DNA of 64,000 nt, from assembly GCF_030272615.1 (NCBI RefSeq), contig NC_081406.1, positions 462,918,072 through 462,982,071 on the forward strand, read 5' to 3'. Numbering within the stretch: position 1 is the stretch's first letter; every line of letters starts with the position of its first letter. Made by a program: the position numbers and the translations under genes. Source of the stretch: Cryptomeria japonica. Lineage: Eukaryota; Streptophyta; Pinopsida; Cupressales; Cupressaceae. Below are positions 57,369 to 64,000 of the stretch, one piece after another. Below the pieces are notes generated by a model that searched no databases, had not been told where the DNA came from, and saw only the letters and a list, made by a program, of their open reading frames with translations.

Positions 57369-60300
57369 TGTAATGCCCCTACCCTAGTCGGACTTGTAAA
57401 AATCGTTTGACCTTGGTTGACTTCCTATGTGGCATTCTTGAATGGTAGGTTAACCGTGATGCAATGTGTAGTTTAGATAATATAAATAATTGTGCATACT
57501 TATTATTGTGCTCTTGCATCGATTCTTGTGTAAATGTAATTGTTTCCTAACTCTTTTGATAAATCTCGAGCTAACGCCCTCATTGAATATGTATATGTAT
57601 ATGCATGCTTGCATGAATTCATGGGTGCAGGAGATTGCAGGTACAACACCGCCTAGGGCGAGGTTCATCTTCTTTGGGATTTGCAGGGTTGAGTATACCT
57701 CCTTCATCCTTAGAATTCAGATTTGGTGGTCATAAAACTCTCGTCTTGCCTTAGCCATGGTCAGGTGAGCATCATGTGTGGTTCATGGGGCTTTCGTTTC
57801 ATTTGGGTTGCGTGTCGTGTGATTTGGTGGACTTCCTCGATTTGCGTTCCATGCACAGGGTAAGTGGAGTTTGTAATCCTAAGTATTTAACTCTATTTAA
57901 TGAGTAGATGTACGCATTAGTAATTTAGAAATTTAAAATAGGTAGTTTTCTTTTATACGATTAATCGTTAATTTAAAGAAATTGCTTTAATTAGTATTGT
58001 AGCAAGCTTAAGGTATTTAACTTTGATTAATGTGCTCATTTATGCATTTATAGTTGAGAAATTAGAATAAATAGGACTCTTTCATTAGATTAGTTATTTA
58101 TTTAAAAAGGTCGCTTTATTATGTTATAGCGAGTCAATTTAATAGTTAATTTTAATAATAACGAATTTAATGAGTTATGCGTTTTAGAAAGGAAAGAATT
58201 AAAGTCATTTGGGAAATAGAAATAAATTCATCATTTTCGCATTTTGGAATAGAAAGGATAAATTTTATTATTTAAAAGAAAATTATTATTCTTTTTACTT
58301 GCAAAATTGATATAGTATAAACGATTGATTTTTGAAATTTAAATTAATTTAAATACCTCACCCTTGTTAACAGTTCAAAATATAAATGTAGGCCTAAATT
58401 GATACTTAGAGAGATGAAAATTAGAATTAAATAAGAAATAGAAGCATGTAAATTTTAATTAGAATAAAACAAGTTAGATTTGTTGAGTAGTGGAAAATAA
58501 TGATTTCCACTTTCATGTTCCTTTTATTTTCAAAAATAAAAATAAATAAATGCTTAAATTTGAAATTGAAAATTAGGGCAAAAATAGGGTTTCTCATTTT
58601 AACCTAGTTTTGGAATGTTTTTGGGGGTTCTTTCTTGAGAGCTTGTTTTGGAAAAAAAATGGAGATGGGGGGAAAATTTGGAAAATGGGAGATTGGCTTG
58701 GAGTTGCAGGTGGATCTCTTCATCAAAATTCTTGATCGGAATGCGTTATAAGGTAGGATTCGAATCTACTCCTTTATTTATTTGTTGAATACAAAAAAAT
58801 GGTATTACCCACGAATGTTTTGAGGTTTAGTTTCAGCTTTCTTTTAAGCTTGGTTGTTCTAGGATCAACTCTTTGTTCTAATAGATTTTGTGGTTTTAAA
58901 CTTGATGAGGAAATATTTTTCCCATAATGAAGTTTCGGGTAAAATCTGGAAAATGGATGGGTCTGTGATAAATGGTCAATGGGGATTTTATGTCATTTTA
59001 GCTATTTTATTATGTGATTTTAAAAGAAAAAAAAAATCGGCTTGAGTCGGGCTAGGCTGTTTAAAAAAAAATTTGCTTACAAAAAAGAATTAAACAAAAA
59101 AAAAAAGGGGAAAAGTTAGGGTTTCGGGGGGGGAGCCGAAGCTCAACCCATCCCCTTCCCCGCGGTGCCGCCATAGCTCGTAGTCTACCTGTGACCACAT
59201 TGTGGGCCGCAGGGACCTGTGTCCACAACGTGGGCCGCAGGGAACCCGGCGTCCACACTGTGGGCCGCAGGGAGACCTGCGACCACAGTGTGGCTCGCAG
59301 GGACCTACGTCCACGCTATGGGCCGCAGGGAACCTGCGACCATAGTGTGGTTTCACAGGGATCTGCGTCCATGCTGTGGGCCGCAGGGACCCGCGTGTGG
59401 GTTCCACCCACTCCCGAGATGGGAGGTGGGGCCCACAGGTAGGGTTCCATAATAACATATGGAAATTGTTTTATGTTTTTTTTTATATACATTTTTTTTT
59501 AAAACAAAAAAAAATATATATTATAATATTATTGTTTATAAAAAAAAAAAAAAAAGGAAAATACCATGGGGTATTTGTAGAGAAAGAAAAAAAAAGGGGG
59601 AGTTTATAATGAATTTGTAGAAGATCTATGTTATATAAACTTAGATTTTAGTGGCTAAAATATATATAAATATATATATATATATAATGGAGATTGCATA
59701 CTTCATTTCAAGTTGTGAATTAATTATAATTTATTGATCTTCGGTTATTAAATTTATATCAACGAACGTTTAAATTTGGTACTCATTTTAATAGGAAAGG
59801 TAATCTTTGGTAAGGAGATCCAATAATGCCTTTATTTGAAGCCTTTGAAATATAACACTATTGTTAACGCTATGAAATATAATTTAATAAGATGTTGTTT
59901 TTATTCCTTTAAAAAAAAAAAAATGTCTTTCGATTTGATTAATTAAGATCTTTCAGAAATTTTAGAAATGAAAACTAAAGTATAGGAGAGTATGAAAATA
60001 TGAATCTAAATTACCTTCGTATATTTTGTTATTACTTCCTTGATATGCTAGAAGAATGGATGGGAGTTTGGTAACGTATTGAATTGGAAAGTCTGTGAGT
60101 ATAAGTCCTGTATTTGCTTTGCTAAAGTAATGGCAAACCTTGATGTATTTGTCTGGAACCTGTTGTTGAAAGTGGGGCACCTGTTAAGTCTTAGGCCTCT
60201 AAATAGAGTACCATTGGGCAATGAATCCTGTATTGCCTTTTTAGTATGCTCAGTTGGTTCTGCCTCTACGTGGAAATCATTTAGGATGTGTGGGTCAAGT

Positions 60301-60720
60301 GGTCATTTGTATATTGGTTGTGTTTGCCTAAGTGGCAAAGATGTAAAAGACTTATAAATTATGTAATCCTAATGATATAATGCCAAAGGGGTCTTGCAGT
60401 TGAGCAGACCCGGAGATGTAGCCCTTTAGGGGTGAACTCCGAGATCATATCTGTGTTATGTGATGTTTTAGCTTCCTTTGTTTCATGCTTTAAGTTATCA
60501 TGTATGGCGGATATCTTGTATAAGTGTATGGTGTGAATTTAATGAATTTAAATCAAAGTGCATAAAATTATTCATCTTGACAAATGTAGTAATCAAGTTC
60601 ATAAAATATTGTAATTAAGATTATGGGAAAAGTATTTTTATAATGTGAATTAAAAGTAGTAATAGTGGAAAGAATCTTGCTGGGTTACATCATTGGATTA
60701 TCTTGTTATTAAGCATGTAA
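57369..60720. repeat. long LTR, distant relative of the 4.2-kb solo LTR, cut at the right
   Basis: Starts TGTAATGCCCCTACCC. It shares ordered blocks with 24713-28842: GGTTGCAGGAGATT-type block (57625), GGTTGAGTATACCTCC, GCAGGTGGATCTCTTCATC (58707), the GC island, CAGTTGAGCAGACCCGGAGA (60397) and TAGCCCTTTAGGGGTGAACT (60419). It has no coding sequence. At 60721 another LTR of the superfamily starts; the missing right end may lie beyond that one. Confidence 0.75.
59110..59445. repeat. GC-rich 29-bp tandem array inside the LTR
   Basis: About seven copies of a unit containing GTGGGCCGCAGGGA (59202, 59230, 59260 and on, some decayed) alternating with CTGCGTCCAC / CTGCGACCAC. Left edge GGGGGGGAGCCGAAGCTCAA, right edge GGGAGGTGGGGCCC. 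Open frames on both strands exist because the unit lacks stops. Confidence 0.82.
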
Positions 60721-63700
60721 TGTAGTACCCCTGCCGCAATCAATTTCTAATCTTGGTTTAATCTTGGTTAGTTTATTTTAATATAATGATTATAGTCAGA
60801 TGTTTGATTTAATGCATAGTTGTTGATGTGATTTTCACACTAGTTGTATGCAAGTTGTTTAGTGTTCCTATTTCGTGGTATTAATATCGGGCTAACGCTT
60901 TCATTAAGTTTATATATGTATGCATGTATGACTCTTGGTTGCAGGAGATTTTAGGTACAACGCCGCATGAGTGCGAGGTTCGTCTTCACCTCGATTTGCA
61001 GGTTTGAGTGTACCTCTTTAATCCTTAGAGTTGGATTAGGTGGTCGTAAGACCCTAGTTGACCTTAGCTGTGCTCAAGTGAGCATCATCAGTTGCCGTCG
61101 GTAATCCCTTTTTGTTCGGGTTTGTGAGTCGTGTATTTGGTTGACCTTCTCAGTTTGCGTGCTTGGTGTGTATGGTTAAATTGATTAATTAGTCCTTAAG
61201 TATTTAATTTGATTAAATATGTGTTCATGCATTAAAGATTAATGGACTAAATTAATCAGGATTTCTTTATGTGAATTATCGTTGATTTGAATTTCTCGAT
61301 TTAAATTGAGAGCAAGTTCAATTAAATAGTTGATTTTGAATATTAAATGCATTTTGTTTATGCTGTTGAAAAAGAAAGTTTTGTATTTAATTGCCATAGA
61401 TTTAATTGTATTCTGTTGGCTTTTGAAATTAGAAAGGGTTAATTGAATTAAATGAGAAAAATCGATTTTTAATTGGAAAGCAATTTAATTGATGTTATAG
61501 TTAGAAAAGAATTAATTTTGAGAATTATTTTTAAATAAAAATTTTAATTCCAAAAATGGAATTTTGGTCAACTCTTCCATATAACCTAAATTTTGGGAAA
61601 TTTTGGGGATGGATGTTTTTGGAAAATTCTTTTGTTGGAGAAATTTTTTTGGTTGGATAAAAAAAAAAAAAAAGTTTTGGGGGTTTTGGAAGGAAGGAGT
61701 TCTTCTGGATCTTGCAGGATTGGGCTCTCCTTCAAGTTCTTCCAGGAATGCGTATGGAGGTAGGAATTACCTTCTTTGCCTCCCTTGTTGTTATGGAAAT
61801 GGTCTGTTGGGTGAATAAAATTGCTTGTTGTCAAAATCCAATCTTTTTAAAATTGTTATCAGATTGAAATTTGGAATTGTGGGTTTAGAACCATGCTTTT
61901 AGCTTGTGTTCTTCAAGAAAATTACATAGTTAAATCATTGTGTTAAATGGTTCTTTTTGCCATGTCTAGTTTTTTTTAAATAAAAATAAATTTATTGGGA
62001 GCTTGATATTCCTCAATCTATCTTGGGTGTTGAAACCCATTTGTGTATGAAGAAATGAATACCCATCAAAAATGAGATAATACCAAAGCATATTTCTTTT
62101 TAACCTGAACTTGTATTAAATCAAAATTTACAACAACTCGTTTTGGCGTTTTTTTTTTTTGGAGTTTCGGACTATGCATTAAATTTAAAAAAAATATATA
62201 TTTTTATTGACCTATGTGAAAAAAAATATAGAGTTTCATTGGTTGGGGTTTGGAGGGCGGGGAGCGGAGCTCCACCCGCCTCCTCCGCGCCTCCCCTGCA
62301 CCTTGTTCTGCTCGCAGTGGCTGCGGCTCACTGCGATGGCCGCAGGGGCCGGCGGCCGCAAGGCACCGCGGAACCTACGTGCATCGCAGTGGCGCCGCCG
62401 CCAAGGTTCTCTGCGGCTGGGGTTTGGCTCGCCCAACCCTCGCATTGGGAGGTGGGCCCGGCCTTCGTCGCCCCCCCCATATTAAATGGTTTTTGTTAAA
62501 TTAGTTTTTAAAAATGTTTTTTTTAATGTATATTTTTTTTTTATTCAAAAAAAATATATATAATATTTTTTAATATTATTTAATGGAAATTTTTAATTAA
62601 GTTTTTAATTATGAGTAATGTGGCATAAATATATATATGCTGATGATTTTTTTTGTTAGATTATTATGCAAGATTTAATTTTAATTGTGTGTATTTTGGA
62701 AGGATGAAATATTGTTATATTGGAGAACCTTTTTGAGTTAAAACATACTTTATTCACGAATATATATTGTTTGAAGATTTTAATGTTTTAAGCCATCTGG
62801 AGATGTTAGAAATGAATATTTAACCATTGGACATTAGGAATTTAAATGATATGCCTTTGGAAATTTAATTAAGTACCATTTAGGAAAATTGTTTCGTTAC
62901 TGATGTTCTCGTTTGGTAAAATGAATGGTTAACTTATATTTTCCCTCTGTTTGAGAAATAGACAATGGTACGATTGCAAATTGTGATTTTGTATTCACCT
63001 TGTAATGATGTTTTCCTGCTAGTGTATTTTGGAAACATAGATCATGTAGAAAACTTGATCGACTTTAATGTTTGGATCAATTCAAAAAGATTGTATCTGT
63101 TGAATGTTACCTATGCGAGTTTAATTTCTATTTTCGCTTTTGATTATGAAACGGCAGGTCATGCTTTGTTTGTTAGGACCCTGTCGTATAGAATGATTTG
63201 GGGTACCTGTTTCAGTCCTCGGTTCCGTGTGGACTGTTGTTTTGTGGTAGTGTCGTATTTGGTCATATCCTTTGTGTGGGTGTCGAATGATGAGTCATGT
63301 TTGACCAGATGGTTGGTCCCTCCTTCTTGAACTCCATTCGTCGGACCATGTGTATTCCTTGGGTTTGAGTTCATCTGAGTGTAGTCTAGTGTCGTATGGG
63401 AAAGTGGCTTTCGATTGGGGGCCGCGCCCAAAGTGGTTGCTGGGTAACCCATCGAAAGTGAGTCTAATAAGTGATAACCTATCAGTAGATTAGAATGTAA
63501 TATCTAAGTAAGATAATTGTGCCTCACACATGGGACGAGTGCTAACATAGACTTGACATGTTGTGAGAAGGCCTGAAATGGCAAACCATCATCCTTGTCT
63601 TCATGAGAGGATGTGTGGGTCCACATGAGGCTTGGATGGGCCGGAGGCTCGGATTAGGTTGCCAGGGTAACCCAATGTATGGGGCTGGGACCTATGAAGA

Positions 63701-64000
63701 CCTACCATGGTAACCATACCAGGTTGTGTGATGACACTTGTCCCTACGTTCGCTAGTGTGTTGTCATTTTGTCCTGTTAGGAGTACCTTTGTGGGTTGTC
63801 CTTTTGTGTATGCCCTTGTGATTATCGTTTTCATGTTAGACCTTGGGTGGTGAAGACTCAGTCTTATGGATGCTCTTCTGGACCTTTGTTTTAGCTTTGA
63901 TTATGTTCAGCTGGATCCTTTCCTTTTCAAGGATCGTTTATGTATTATTTGACCGATGTGGTCATTTGTATATTGTTTATAATTCGCCTTGATGGCCAGA
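60721..64000. repeat. long LTR of the same family as the solo LTR, runs off the window
   Basis: Starts TGTAGTACCCCTGCC like the solo LTR at 18013, and resembles it at roughly 90% in the first kb. It keeps an uninterrupted TTTAATCTTGGTTAG where the solo LTR carries the Copia. By comparison the right end should lie about 0.7 kb beyond base 64000. It contains a GC island at 62240-62485. Whether it is a solo LTR or part of an element cannot be seen. Confidence 0.8.
62240..62485. repeat. GC-rich island inside the third LTR
   Basis: GGGGAGCGGAGCTCCACCC at the left edge and GGGAGGTGGGCCCGG at the right edge correspond to the edges of the 59110 island. The core differs in sequence and is not clearly tandem. 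Surrounding DNA is AT-rich. Confidence 0.78.

Noticed and set aside
59061-59458. Open frames on both strands with repeats such as GRRVPCGP
   Set aside because: Translation of the 29-bp tandem array in several frames; no start context or conservation between the three related LTRs.
62143-62504. Several overlapping long open frames on both strands, Ala/Arg/Pro-rich
   Set aside because: They exist only because the GC-rich island has few stop codons. The same position in related LTRs holds different sequence, so no protein is conserved.
1-64000. tRNA or rRNA genes
   Set aside because: No cloverleaf or rRNA core sequence was recognised by eye; the tRNA-Met-like words are retroelement primer sites only. 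A covariance-model scan would settle it.

Overview
This is repeat-dense plant nuclear DNA. It shows long-LTR Copia and Ty3/gypsy elements nested in one another, AT-rich spacers, tRNA-Met-type primer sites (TGGTATCAGAGC), a plant-type LINE, and no bacterial operons, tRNA or rRNA genes. Old, heavily nested LTR elements with very little host coding sequence suggest a giant plant genome. A gymnosperm is my best guess, at modest confidence. I see no complete host gene. Only one short stretch (about 55,580-56,030) looks like a host exon.

Layout. 1-3331: minus-strand Ty3/gypsy element running off the left edge (RT, protease, gag, 5' LTR). 4315-7255: plus-strand LTR element with an unusual coiled-coil gag carrying four zinc knuckles. 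7256-11525: broken minus-strand Copia. 11526-14221: plus-strand Copia LTR and gag, meeting head-on a related minus-strand Copia (14222-about 17775), so two related 1.7-kb LTRs face each other. The second LTR is split by a small solo LTR (15884-16586). 17776-31124: a plus-strand Tat-like gypsy 3' end, split by a 4.2-kb solo LTR (18013-28842, target duplication ACAAG). That solo LTR is itself split by a complete minus-strand Copia (18056-24712, target duplication TAATC). 31115-53764: a long minus-strand Tat-like gypsy with a tandemly duplicated gag, split by two plus-strand Copia elements (32865-39882 and 42240-48286). 54364-55600: LINE fragment. 55580-56030: possible exon. 56830-57330: degenerate repeat. 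57369-64000: two further long LTRs, head to tail, of the same superfamily as the 4.2-kb solo LTR.

How the parts fit. Four events are dated relative to each other by target duplications or paralogous empty sites: gypsy end, then solo LTR, then Copia (left nest); gypsy, then gag duplication, then Copia (right nest). The youngest-looking element is the Copia at 42240-48286: its LTRs are both 319 bp with 7 differences by my count, and it has a perfect TCAAT duplication.

Most interesting signal. That Copia has one reading frame of 1342 codons with no frameshift, interrupted by thirteen stops, all TAG and all at positions where Gln is expected; its own terminator is TGA. The gypsy at the left edge shows the same pattern (two stops, both TAG). 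Differences between paired LTRs here also fall often at CAG/CTG/CCGG sites. The simplest reading is decay by deamination of CHG-methylated cytosine (CAG to TAG). A recoded amber codon is the exotic alternative. No new biological system is proven here.
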